NCBI GenBank assembly: GCA_013397935.1
Contig: VZRN01003185.1
Coordinates: forward strand, 168,573 to 232,572
Origin: Dasyornis broadbenti
Taxonomy: Eukaryota > Chordata > Aves > Passeriformes > Dasyornithidae
Direction: 5' to 3'
DNA: 64,000 nt
Position numbers and translations under genes: made by a program. The stretch's first letter is position 1. Every line of letters starts with the position of its first letter. Positions 48,263 to 60,857 of this stretch are shown here, in pieces. The notes beneath the pieces are model-generated. The model did no database searches and was not told the origin of the DNA. It worked only from the letters and a program-made list of their open reading frames with translations.

Positions 48263-51200
48263 CAGTGTAAAACTTGAGATTGTCATTTACCTGAATAGAA
48301 AGAATGATCTTCAAGACAGAAGGAAAATATGCCATTGGCATAAACAGTATTCATTGCAGTCTCCAGAGCAAACAGATTTTTCTGTTTAGGTATGTGGATT
48401 ACAACTACTCAAATATAATCAAAGCGAGTTTAGGCCTTATCATCTCTTACACATTGTGTTTGATTTGATATGATGGTTTTCTAGTGCTAATAACTTTGGC
48501 AAATGTTATCCTTCAGACTAAAAATCTGCAGACTGGAATCAATATTGCCAATGTAAATAAAAAAATGCCCAATATCAATCTCAGATTGTCACAATAAATG
48601 TCACAAATCATCAGGTATTTAAAAATTTAAATAATGAATATTTAACTGCCTTCTAATTTTCAATTTTTCTGCCAAATAATTTTGCAGGTTATTCACTGAC
48701 AGAGAACACGCTACATTTTGTACATCACACCTTCTCCTGACATTTCTTTAGGCTTCCCCTCTTCCACAGCTGGGGATGTTCTCATTTCCCATTGTATAAA
48801 TGACAGCTTGGTATGTAAGGACAGAAAAAAGAAAGCTGGCAACGAAAGAACATCATGTGTCTGGATCATTTTTCATAAGATGGAAAAAAGAGCCATACTG
48901 CTCCATTTCAGCACTTTGACTTCATATTTTTTTGTTTAAAAAACCTGCATGGTTCCTAAAAGATGAATTTCACTCTATAGGTTATTTAGTCTTTTCTATG
49001 AAGTGATGTTAAAAAAAAAAAAGGAGGTTCAAAGAGTATTCACCTCTTGACAGTTTAGAGGCCTTGCTCAGGTTTCTAAGACCTGCTGTGATTTCATGAC
49101 TAAAGCCATTAGAGGCCTTGATAATTTCTAGGTACAGACTGCCCTGAGTGAAAAGGGAGTGAGAGCATCTGTGGCCTTTGTTTCACCTGATACAATGCAT
49201 TTGCTCTCAGTCCTCCAATGTGCTTGCAGCCACTCAGCTGCACAGCTTCCTTTACTCATACTACTGTTCCAGAGACCTGTTCCACTTCCATAAATCCCAA
49301 CTCAAACCAGGATTCCTCTCTATAACTATTGAGGACATACATAACTTGTCTGAAAATCTCATTCCATTCCTTGAAACAAACAGAATGTGCTTTGGAGATG
49401 TATCAAATGCTGACTGCAACCACCTACCTCAGCTACCAAGGACAAGTATAATGTATAAAATCCACAAAGTTTGTCACAGACATTGTTTATGAGGAAGGAA
49501 CACCATACTGAAAAGTGCTCACATGGAGAGCAGAGGGAGAGTTAAGGCTAGAGCTGGTTGCATTAAGCTCCGAACTGTCCTGTAGAAAAGATCACAAAAG
49601 AAGCTGCAAAAGGCTCTACATGAGATCCTTTTATCCTTTAGATCTGAGGTGAAAGAGCTCAAGCACCCCCTACTCAAGAATGGTTAGTAAACACACTGAT
49701 ACATCTCCATCAGACACACAGATAGCAAGCAAAACTGGCAGGAAAACCAAATTACTTAGCACTGAGTTATTTGGCTCTTCAGGGACATAACATTAAAAAA
49801 CCCCACTGAACAGTGATGGCATCTTTGCCTCTTTTTTTAAGCCAATTAAGAATTTGATATTATAATAATTTTATATCATAATCTGAAGATTGTGATATCC
49901 AAAAGAAAAGCAACTGTGTCTAAGGAAGGTTTGGGAACAGTAAGACTCCACACTGTAAAGTATCCCTTGAACAATGTGCAACGATCGATCAGCAGAACAA
50001 AAATTTGCTCCTAGCCTTTGATTCCTAGTATTTGCCTCAACATAATTCAGATACCATGTCATCTCAGAGAATCTGAGAAACACGCATTGTTCAAGCCACA
50101 TCTCTGACTACTTTTTTGAATGAAAACATCTCCACTCTACCCTAGCACCTAAATCCAGTGTTCGGCATGTGTAACATAATAACCTTCTCAAGTAGGGAGA
50201 CTAATCTCCTAAAGCCAAGATCCTTTAGAAGACCTTTTCTAAGTCAAACCCAACTCATTTTAAAAAATTCAAACCAGAAATTTATTTTTTTTTCCATTTT
50301 CTATATCTGATTTCAGTGTTTCAAGTCTTTGTCCTCAGTATCATGACAGTTACCTACAGCACCTAATTTAAGTTTCTGAAAAGTACTGATGCAATGCTAT
50401 AAATTTACCCTCTTCTTTCAGTACAAAAATATGCTCTTAATACAAGTCTCTATTTTTAGTCACAGTTTCAGTGTGCCCACCCTCATCATATTCACTACAT
50501 GTTTCTAAAGGCTATCCTTAAACTCTCTAGCATTTTATGACGCATGGTTTACATTAATTTCTTCCTTTTCTTCTTTTCATGTATATACACACACAATTCT
50601 GTACTTGTACCAACATACAGAGTATTTGAACTCAACCGTCAAAATGCTATATATTAGATACATCATGCCATCAGAGGACAAAACAAAATAGCAAACAATT
50701 CTCTATCACTTTGTGGCTTGGGTGATTGCCAGTGCTACATGGCAATCACTCAAGTTCATTTAGACATAAGTTTGATCATCTTAAAAGTTTTATTTTTATT
50801 TCTTATTGGCTGAATCAGATTATTTTTTTAGGTGAACAAGCTTTCTTACCTTTGTAATTGTAATTGTAATTTCTTTTCACATAATACAGTTTTCTTAAAT
50901 TAAAACACATATATCTTTTCTTGATCAATTTTCATTTCACAACTTTGACTTGTGTTTCACCATCTGAAGATAAAAGAGGCTAATCTGTGAAAGTGCTGTA
51001 CTTCCATGCTGAAAATGCACTTCACGTTTTTCTGTTGATTAAAAAAGTGTATGAAAAATACAAAAGAAAAAAAATTGTCCACAACCTTCCAACGCTCAAA
51101 GAAGAAAGATGTAACTGTTTTAATAAACAGCAAAAATGCTTTTCTGGATGATTCAATGAGAGAAAGTAAACAGGGGAGATTTATTTTCACTGGAAGCAAG

Positions 51201-53112
51201 GGTGAGGAATGACAGCCTGGCCACGCATTAGCACATATATCCACCTAACCAACATGCACCTATTTCAGATGCTAGTTGCTTTTCTCTTGGTATATTTGCT
51301 TTGTTTTTGCAGGTGAAGGAAAGCATAGGGGAGATGTTTAATTGAACTCTGGTGTGGAGAACAGACACAGAGAAAGCAGAATGGCTTCCAGCTTTCACTT
51401 ACAAATTACACAAAATCCTCAGGGATCTTTAACTGGTAGAAATTTGGAGGAAATTAAATGCTAATGTTTGCAGTTGTACTTTTTACAGGCACAGACATCA
51501 GATCTATAAAGACACTAACTTCTCTTCTGTTGCAGCAAATTCATAATAAATGCACAAGGTATAAGGTTAAATCTTATGAAGTAAGGTAAGAATTCAATAT
51601 CAAATCATGCACTTGCAATATAACATGAGTCTAGACATTTCAAGCCTTACACTGTTTAAATAAACGCCAAATACTTTTTTTTTATGTGCAAAAATATGGC
51701 ACTACTGTAGAATTAGAGAAGGTCCTTGTTGAATACTACAATGTGGATTATGCCCAGGAGAATACAGCAAATGATGTTCTGGGATGGCATTATGCATAAG
51801 CTTTCAATACCTCTATCCAGAGAAGAAAAGTGTTTTAACTATTTCCCACTTAAAACTTCAGCATCTCAGGAGAAAGACTATGTACAAGGAATGGCACAGG
51901 GTGAGTGCTGGTCACAGTGAACTCATGAAAGCTCATGTTCATACTCTTCCTTTTTGTAGATTATGGCAAATGGGTATAAAGGACAAATTAGGACATTATT
52001 ATGTTTGTTCTGTTACTAAACTGCCAGAAAGATGGTATCTTTCAGAGAGAGTAGTGTGTAAATAGTCAGTTTAGGAAGTAATTATTTGGAAAAATGGTCT
52101 GAGAAAACATTGGATGACCACATAAATGGACTTTTAGAAACCGTCAGCAGCTAAATATATAAAGAGTTAATGAATCATATCAAACATATGCTTTAAAAAT
52201 GCAAAGGAAAACAATGGAATTTAAAAGGGAGAAGTTGATTTTGTGGGTTTGGATGTCTGCAAAGAACAAAAAATCCAGCTGTTTCCTTAGAAACCCAATA
52301 CTGCGTTCAAGCTGAAGACAGCGCTGAGTTGACCCTTAAGCTTAAAGGGTACCTGAAAACGGGATTTGTGTGACCTTAATGTTTTCTATACCTGAAAACA
52401 GCTCATTCCGTAATTAGTGACGAGACATAGCTATTGTAAAGACAACCTGGATGACTAACGCTTAAGTTTTTAATGCTAACTGGGATGAATTATGTCCCAA
52501 GTTCTTACCAACATTAAGATGGACATTACTATATTGCTTGCCGCAGTTAGCGTAAGTTAGACCTAACTGAAAGTGTCTGTGGATGAGCTTTAATTGATGC
52601 TATAAGATACGGAAAATATGACAGCAATATAGAATAGAGAGAGGCTGCAAGTTTGCGCCTAGCAGAAAAGATGGACAGAGATGGGATTTGTTTGGGACTG
52701 CAAATATATATGCTACAAAAAAATTATTACAGTTTAAACTATCTAGTCTTCAACAGATTCTCACACAGCTAGCTTTAAGTCAGTATATACAGCTATATGG
52801 TTTCACCTACAGAGCTGATTCAACAGCTCCCATTCAAGGTGCATATCTTTCCTAGGTATATTTCTTACCTATACATCCTGTATGTTGTAAACCTATCATG
52901 ACTAACCTGAAATTTCCAGAAGCAATATGGATAAAGGTTAGGTGCTTTGATATTGAAGTTCTTTTTGAATCAAATCTTTTTTTAAGTATAAAAAATTTAA
53001 ATAGAAACTTATAGTAGAGGCCTTGTCAGAATGTTGTAACAGTCTGATAAGGTAATAATTGAGGGGAAAAAAGGGTTCCAATAAATGGAACTTCAAAAGA
53101 GCATTATCTACT
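48263..53112. other. Unique AT-rich non-coding DNA
   Basis: Nearly 5 kb with no gene or repeat recognised. A TGTAAT/TAATTG triplicate lies near 50853-50872. An open segment ending in GGCACAGG|GTGAGTGC near 51900 has a possible acceptor at about 51821, but no known peptide. The part at 52410-52630 has several CpG and ATTA words and could be conserved non-coding DNA (weak inference). Confidence 0.4.
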
Positions 53113-53144
53113 NNNNNNNNNNNNNNNNNNNNNNNNNNNNNNNN
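53113..53144. other. Assembly gap (32 N)
   Basis: The flanks are ordinary mixed sequence rather than a homopolymer or microsatellite, unlike the other two gaps. The missing sequence cannot be inferred. Confidence 0.95.
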
Positions 53145-53679
53145 TACAAATCTCCTGCAATTTCAATGTGTTTCTGTAGTGGTATACAAAACCCCAAACT
53201 TTGGATAACTTTGTCTTTTTCTTCTGATTTACAGGAATGTGAGGATCAGAGTATGTTTTTGCTTTAATAAAGCAAAAAGGGATTAAGATTTTAAAACTTT
53301 TTGTATATTTTGCCTGCAGTGGAGTAGAGAGAATGTAGTAATTGAATCTTTCTATGTTCAGAATTCTTAAAACTGTAATGAAGAGGAGCAATGAATTTCA
53401 GAAAAACACCAAAAAGTTCTTTTTTAAAAATTTTACACGATGGAATAGTTTTACTTTTAAAAAATCTTAAGTTAATGTGTTTAATATGAAAATATTATAA
53501 ATGTTTTAATTTTAACTTGTATCATCTGTATTTCTTAATTTTTTATGAGATTTTGATATAGTGATCAAGTATGTTGCCTAGATGAGTTTATAAAATTGTT
53601 TTTGTATCAGCACGCCCTATAGCCTAGAAAACACAGAAATGCTTACTGTGTTTAAAGAATATTTTTCACAGCCTCAGAG
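53145..53679. other. Unique AT-rich non-coding DNA
   Basis: Very AT-rich, especially about 53420-53560, with nothing recognised between the gap and the CR1 copy. Confidence 0.45.
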
Positions 53680-54025
53680 GTAACGTATCGAAGTACTCAA
53701 ATACCTGACAGGGATGGGTAAAAAGATGTTGCCAGATATTTCTTGGCACTACCCAGTGACAGATGAGGGACAATAAGCACAAATTGAAATTCAGTAACTT
53801 CCATTTAAGCAGATGAAAAAAACATTTAATAGTGACAGTGATCAAAGGCTGGAGGAGGTTGCCCAGAAAGGTTTGGAGTACCCATCCTTGTAGATATTTT
53901 AAAACCAACTGGACAAAGTTCTGGGCAACCTGTACTAGTTGGCTCTGCTTTGAGCAGGCATGTCAGACTAGGTGATTCCAGTGACACCTTCCAACCTCAA
54001 GCTACTTGTCATTCCTTGAATAAAA
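53680..54025 (+). mobile_element. CR1 LINE, ORF2 C-terminus plus 3' UTR
   Basis: Forward orientation. The left part encodes a decayed ORF2 end with a readable NYRST-type lead-in, QIPDRDG-like spacing and CACTACCCAGTGACAGATGA, matching the usual GGTGCCCAGTGACAGG. Then come CAAATTGAAATTCAG, GGAGGTTGCCCAGAAAGGTT, CATCCTTGTAGATATTTTAA, TCTGGGCAACCTGTACTAGT and CACCTTCCAACCTCAAGCTA. These are consecutive pieces of the CR1 consensus. Stop codons break every frame. The usual octamer tail is almost gone. Confidence 0.88.
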
Positions 54026-55199
54026 GGCAATAAAACAGTTAAAGTGTTAATCCAGATATTTAAATTAAACAAATAAACAACCCCCCAAAGCAACAGATTA
54101 CAATTAAGATATATTCTACAGGTGAAAAGAGTTTCTTAAGACAGATGATCAGACTAAACACTGTCTCACTGGAGCACTTTTCATTGAATCAGAGCAGCAA
54201 AGGTAAGGTCCCAGTTCTCCATTTCTGTGCCTGCTGTGCTGTTCAGAATGAAGACTCTATATGCACTGAAGAATGAGGGCTGTACTCACTGTGGCACACA
54301 CAGAGAGAGAATTACAACACTTTTGATAGACTGGCCAAAAAATTGTCTTTGCCTTACTGATGGCACATCTTTTATTCTGGCCTCCCACTCCTGCCTTTGC
54401 CAGGCTCGGTTTCTTGCAATGTCTGAGAACAGAACCCTCGAGGCGGTCATTGTTCTTTTTGGTCTTGTTTACTAATAAAACATTCAGCTTCTGGAAGTGC
54501 CTTTTTTTTTTTTTTTTAGGATAGATTCAGAATTTAGGATTGAAATGCACTAGGAAAGCATTTCTTAGTGCTAGTACCATATATGCCAGCAAAAATGAGG
54601 CAATCTTTTTTTTTTTTTTTTTACATCAATTATGTGGAAAAAGGTATGCAAAAATCAAAGCATACCAACCGAGAAAGCAAACTGCAAAGGACACTTTTTT
54701 CTTTACCTTTTATTAATAAAGGAACATTTTCCTTAGCAACTGAAATACTGAGGGGCAATGCTCCTTAACTCTCTTTTAAGTTAGTAATTCTGTTAATCGT
54801 TCCAACAAAATAGTAGCAAGACTGAATGCAATTTAATGTTTTTTAAGAATACTCCTGATGTTGTCAGCAAATTACATCTCCCACTGCATTAGGCTAAGAT
54901 CTAGCCTCCTCCCATCAGGTAGTTTTAAAATACTGGACTGCTTTAATAAAATGAGAAGCCTCACCTTGCTTTAATATCTAACCCTAGCACGTAATGAGTA
55001 TATTGCAGACCGTCTTTAATGCTCTTCATATAATTAGCTCTTCCATAATTATTAACTTGAAAAAAAATATTGATTTGAAGAACATCAGTGGGATTCAAAA
55101 AATCCAAAGGAAAACAGAAAGGCTTAGTAAATTTCTTTGATACCAAAGTGTCTTTTTATTCAGAGAAAAATATTTGCTTTCTTAAAAGTTTCCAAACTT
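54026..55199. other. Unique AT-rich non-coding DNA
   Basis: Nothing is recognised except T runs at about 54501-54518 and 54607-54622. The part at about 54780-55060 lacks simple repeats and is rich in ATTA cores. Confidence 0.4.
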
Positions 55200-55216
55200 C
55201 CCTCCCTCCCTCCCCC
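55200..55216 (-). other. G-quadruplex motif, single-nucleotide loops
   Basis: The plus strand is CCCTCCCTCCCTCCCCC, so the minus strand reads GGGGGAGGGAGGGAGGG, four G-runs separated by single A. This short-loop form is among the most stable quadruplex patterns known. It can also be viewed as a short CCCT microsatellite. Confidence 0.8.
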
Positions 55217-57494
55217 AACATACAAAATATTTAGTACTTTAATTACTTTAATTCTTGAGCAGTTATTCTTGCAACAATTATGCTGGATTGTGCCTTCATG
55301 GAAGCTGACATGCCAGCCAGATGGCTGGAAGTTATCCAATGACTACTTAGCAGAACGCAGACAAGATTTATGGAAAACTGTTGCTCATAGCACAATGTTC
55401 ATTCTTGTGAAATGTCAGTGAGTCAACTGGTTTATAAGAGAAAAGTGAAATTCCTGCTGCCAGTTACAGCATATATCAGTTATAGTTACAGCTATGTACT
55501 GACATCCATCATCATTCATTTTCTGGTCAGGCATATATGCATTTACTTTTGTTTAGGGATCTTACTTCCCAGAGTGCTTGGCAGTTACTGTAGTAAAGTC
55601 TAAAAATAATAAATGCTGAGGTATCATGAATTTTTGGTAGTTCACATATAGTTTAACTACTTTTCAGGAACTTATATCAACTTGTTGCAAACCTAGGTAT
55701 ACAGGGTATAAAGACTTTTCTCAAGACCTTCCCACTTCAAGAGTCTCTCTTTCATGAAGTTCTCAAAAAAATCTAGGACTCAAGATATGAAGAAGGTTTG
55801 TGAATTATTTTTTAACTGCTAGCTGTGAAAAGAATACACATTTCTCTGGACAAAAGAATTAATATTCAGGACTGTAGAAGCATAGTCACTTTCTTAAGTT
55901 TGCATGCCAGAGTGTGGAAAGATGAGTAATTCTATTGAAATGCATATGATTAAAATGCAGATAGGCTAAATGTACCTTTTTTTTGCAGGTTGCAATGTGT
56001 TTTGTAAACCAGAGGATTAAATAATAGCTTTGCCTACATATCCCCACAGGAGACCTCCACAGAGGCTGAGTTGTCTTTTAGAAGAAAGAAAGGATCATTT
56101 CTCTTTCTTGACTTGGAAGACAGGATAAGCGTTATCTCCAGGGCAGACTTACGACCCATAAATATGGTTCCCCAGGCTGTGAGAAAGACTAGACTGAAAC
56201 CACGGTACTGTCAGTGTACATATTCTGCTCTAGGTAGCTTGAGGCACTTTAGTCTCTGTGCTGCATATAATAGATCTTATTCTGAGGCACCTAACTATTC
56301 ACAGGATATATATTTTGCTTAAGGTCCAATGACATAAAATTTAGGAGTTGCAGCATCAGCTCAGAATTCCCCTTCCAAACCACAGGAAAATGAATCTTTG
56401 CTTTCAAAATCCTTGGTTTGATAGGGGCTGTTTCATTTGAATCAAACTCAGCATTTTCTACTTTCAGGAAAACATCCCGGTCACAAAGTCATTGAACTCT
56501 TTCCTTTCTGTTTGGTGTTCCCTTCCTCATCTGCAAGGAAGATGCTGATTTTCATGTTGGCTATGTAAACGATTAAACTTCTGCGTGGCAGAATTTTTTT
56601 TCTACCTTTTTGATCCAATGCATGTGTTTGGGATGGATACACATACATTTACTGACATAATTTCTCATCATTCCTTGCTCTCAAAATTACTATTGGAACA
56701 AGGTCTTCCAAAAATGAAACTAAATAAATTTATAGCAAAAATAAATTTATATATCTAAATACATTTATAGACTAAAAAGGTCACCCTGGATCTATCGATA
56801 GTATTTTTTGTTAACATATAAGCTTTGCTGACTCAAGTTACTTTGCATGCTCTCAGCTGTAAATATCAGTATTAGGAAGAAAGCTGTTGCCAACTCTGAT
56901 TTGGGGACCTAGACTAGTACTTCTTACAGGACTTGGAACAGTGCTTTGCGAACAGCTTTATCACCTAACTCAGAGACCTTGAAACAAAACTGTAGAGATT
57001 TTGCTGTTCACTTCAGGAAAAAAAAAAGGGCTCCTCTCAGTCCTTAGAACTGCAAGCAGGCAGAACTGGCCCTGACAAAAGAAGATGAACTATGGCTGAA
57101 GAAGGGATAACGGAAAACACAGTGAGCAGATTCTACTTGTGGTACTGACTGAGCAGAAGTATCGCAGAGAGGCTTTATGGATAGAGTGGCCCTGCACAGT
57201 AGTTGTGCTGTGATGACTGGGGCTAACAGTTGGAATTTATGGATATAGTTGAAGTAACTTGTGGATTCAGCAAAACAGACTAGCATGGAAAAAAATCCTG
57301 TGCTAGTTTCTTCTCTGTGTGTGTGTGTATACACATATATATCTACATATATATCTCATATATAATATTTTAATTGTTTCAAATTAGAATTCTGTTTTAC
57401 ATTTATCTAAACTACACTGGAAAGACTGTAAAGAATTAAATGAGTACTTCAAGAAAATAGTACTTTTCAGTATCATGGCCAAACTAGCCTTCAG
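55217..57494. other. Unique non-coding DNA
   Basis: No gene is recognised. A microsatellite at 57316-57369 is annotated separately. A T-run/TTGCAG acceptor-like word near 55979-55989 is followed by in-frame stops. Confidence 0.4.
57316..57369. repeat. TG then TA/CATA microsatellite
   Basis: TGTGTGTGTGTGTATACACA is followed by ATATATATCTACATATATA-type units. It has the same TG-to-TA layout as the repeat at 11191-11330 and is self-complementary. Confidence 0.88.
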
Positions 57495-57832
57495 CTATTA
57501 TATGCCCATATCCCTCTTGCACTGGGGAGCCCAGAAATGGACACAGGTCTCCAGGGGTGACTTCACTTTGGAGTACAGGAGAAGGATCACCTCCCTTGAC
57601 CTGCTGGTAACACTCATCCTAATATGGCCCAGGATACTACTGACCTTCTTTGCAACAAGGACACATTGCTGGCTTGTATTCAATTTGGTGTCCACCAGGA
57701 CCCACAGGTCCTTTTCTACCAAGCTGCTTTCCAGCAAGTACTGTGCCCGGAGTTGTTTCTCCTCAAGAGCAGATCTTTGCCTTTCCCCTCGCTGAACTGT
57801 GTGAGATTCCTCACAGTCCATTTTTCAGCTTA
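57495..57832 (-). mobile_element. CR1 LINE, internal ORF2 fragment
   Basis: The minus strand keeps one open frame of about 107 codons from 57821 down, containing LLESSLVEKDLWVLVDTKLN and TSRSREVILLLYSKVKSPLE, close to the CR1 ORF2 C-terminal region (usual LLESS.AEKDLGVLVD and ASRSREVILPLYSALVRP). It stops after HFWAPQCKRDMG, so both the upstream RT and the downstream end with 3' UTR are missing. An internal piece without its 3' end is unusual for CR1 and implies a later deletion. Confidence 0.93.
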
Positions 57833-60784
57833 ATCTCTGATCCCAAGAATAAAAACAAACTGTGGTATCAACAGACAGAGAGAGAAAAAAAAATGGGCAA
57901 TGGGAAATTTTCCATGTTGTTATCTTTGGTAGCCCTGATATCACTCATTGCATTTTGATCTCAGGTATATATACAGTCCTCATTACTACCTTTGTTTTCA
58001 CTAACTACAGCGAAAAATGTCTTCTAATTTTTTGCTGTTCTTGGCTTTCTATATATTCTCTTTTGTAATCTTATGAAAAGAAACTTAGAAATAAAATCAA
58101 ATCCTTCCAATTCACCTTAAAAAACCAGTCTTTTTGAACTGAATTATTTCCTGACACTAGTAAAGACAGTATAGAATATTTCTATGTCTTGCCCTCTTTG
58201 CCTAGGCTTTCACTTCTATACTTACTCTCTCCTACACCAACCTCTGGAGCTAAAAACTGTTTTGTAATTCATAAAATAATTTTTTTGCAGGTCAGTACTG
58301 TCTTGTGTACTGCTTCCAGTATTCTTTCCATATAATGTGCTGGTTCATGTTCTTGATGATTTTTTTCTTGGTGTTGTTAGAATAAATTCTTTTATAAAAT
58401 ATACCTAAAAAGGTATAAAACAGTAGTGTTGTTGAGTCCAGTGGTTTGGGCTCAACTACCTAAACTAAGTGTCCTGTACTATTTAAGAAGTCCCAGGGTA
58501 TCCAAGACACACAAATTGAGATGAAAGCTATGATGCAGGAAGAAAATGAGACTTGCAACCTACTGTAGGAAGAGATGGAAGCCATCAGAAAATCTCAGTT
58601 GACAATGGATGTTTTATGCTACGTTAACCAGATCAGTCCCAATGAAGACATCACTGTGCAGAACGTAAGACTTCATTTACATGAAAATATATTAAAAGCT
58701 GTTTCTTCTCTGTTTGATACCCACTGCTATTTCTGGCCTTTCTCTTTTCCCTCCCCTGCTAATGTGCTTCACATTGTCTAAAATGCAGCTGGTAATATTT
58801 AAACAATTATTTTAAGTTCTTTGCTTGTCCTGTCCATTTGCCATTTTGCTTGCTAACCTGCTTCAGACTACTTTGTTCTCCATCATTTATGGCACAACTA
58901 TAATTTCAACCAGAATCGAGAATAACAACCTAATTCTTGCACAATATAATGCTCTCTGGTTATTGTACTAATAATATAACAAATATGCCTGGTATTTTAC
59001 TTGTTAAAAATAATACAGCTAACCATATTGCAGGAATACATCACTAGTCAATGGGATAAACACTCAAATAAAGCAGTAATAACAGCATCTGCTATTCTTA
59101 ATAGCTAGAACTTCTGGTGATTTCTCAAACTCTTATGCTAGGCTTCCCTTTATTTCACATAATGCACACAGGGCTAACATGATTAGACCCTGAATTTTTT
59201 TGGTTTTTCATTTTCCTAATCAGAAATATTGGACAATCCATTAAATTAAATTAAATAATACCTTTAATATCTATGCTTCATGTCTACTTACCACATTGAC
59301 TTTAAATTTTCTTACATATAAAACTATAGGCTTATGCATGTACACAGAATGAGCTCATTGTGTTACATGACAGTTAAATCTGAAAATTCTTTCAATATTT
59401 TCAGGAGATTCACACAAGAGTATTTTAATAGTACTTTTCAGAAAAATGAGCAAATCAAAACCAGAAAGCAAGATTATGATATGTGTTATCACAACTGAAT
59501 AGAAACCTTCTGTGTATATTCGTCCTTCTTTTTCTTACGGAGTCAAGTGTTATCTGGAATAAGCAATTTTATCAACTCTCATTAAAACTGTGTGCAGACT
59601 GTTACTTGAGAATACACACATTTGTTTATATTGACAATATGATTTATCATTGGTTATGAGATCATGATTAATTTTTGTTTATAGTTTAGCACTGATTGCA
59701 TACACTTTCCACAACCACAACAATTTAAAATTGAATAAGTAATAATAACAATGTTTGATTTTATCTTACCTGTTTCGACAAAAATTATCAGAGCATTACA
59801 ACAGAAAAGTATGAAAATGTGGAATAGTGGTAGCTGAGTAGACTGGGGAAGATGAATTACTACTGTGCTCTTTAAACACCTGCTTTTTAACACTGATCCT
59901 ACATCCAAGTATTCTGTAGGGTCCTTAGGCATATCAGTTACCATGCATTCCAATACTCTGCCTTTGTGGAAGCCCAGTAAGAGATTTCAAACTATCAATA
60001 GGAACAAATTTTCGTTCTCCAGGATTTCTGTAGGGAAAACATGACCAGAGAAATGTGCAATGAACACTTTTGCAGAAGCTGCATTCTGTTTAGTCTTAAT
60101 GACAAGGAACCAACAACAACATATATCACCAATGAAAAAATTAAGGTGACAGCCATATTTATACGTTGTCAACTGGGAAATACAAGAAATTGCTAAAGGA
60201 AACTAAATGTATTCATGACATTTCTAAGCCCAATATCAAAGTTAATAAGTAGTACACTACACTGGAAACAAAATATTCTAACACAGGTACGTGACTCGAA
60301 TTTGACACAGATGACCTATTCATCAATCAGTCAATCAGTCAAATCAGTATGTCAAAACAGTATAAGAATATTTCTGTCTTTGGAGCAAAGCCAGATGAAA
60401 TATCCCACTTTAAGTGAAAACACTTTCTATCACATCAGTAAATAAAATATTAAATGACACCTGATAAATATTTTAAATGTAGTTTAGATCTGATTTTTAA
60501 AATAATGAAATTTGGAGGTTGAATTTCACTATGTTGCAATCTGAAAGTCTGTAGCAGACAAGTCAGAATATGTATGCAAGCTAATCACACTAACTTGCAG
60601 GAAGCACTTTGCAATTATGGATCAAGGAACGGTCTGGATGACTGGTGTTGATACCTTAATAAATGGCAGAATACAGAGTAAGGCCTGGGAATTTGGACCA
60701 GGTAATGTTCTCCCCAAAAATTTGAAATTGAAATTGGTGGATCAAGGCAAATATGGGTTTGTTAGCTTCACATTAATTTCATTT
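57833..60784. other. Unique AT-rich non-coding DNA
   Basis: No known gene. Three open segments with splice-like borders (ending near 58661 on plus, 59770-59842 on minus, 60601-60701 on plus) are leads only. A TCAATCAG-type short tandem is at about 60323-60348. Confidence 0.4.
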
Positions 60785-60857
60785 AAAAAAACCAAAAAAC
60801 AAACATGCACACCCAACCAAAAAAAAACCAACCAAAACCAAACAAACCCAAGAAAAA
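60785..60857 (+). repeat. A/C-rich low-complexity tract
   Basis: Runs of A with CC and C interruptions (AAACCAAAA and CCAACCAAAA units). Simple sequence, similar in kind to 7647-7771. Confidence 0.88.
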
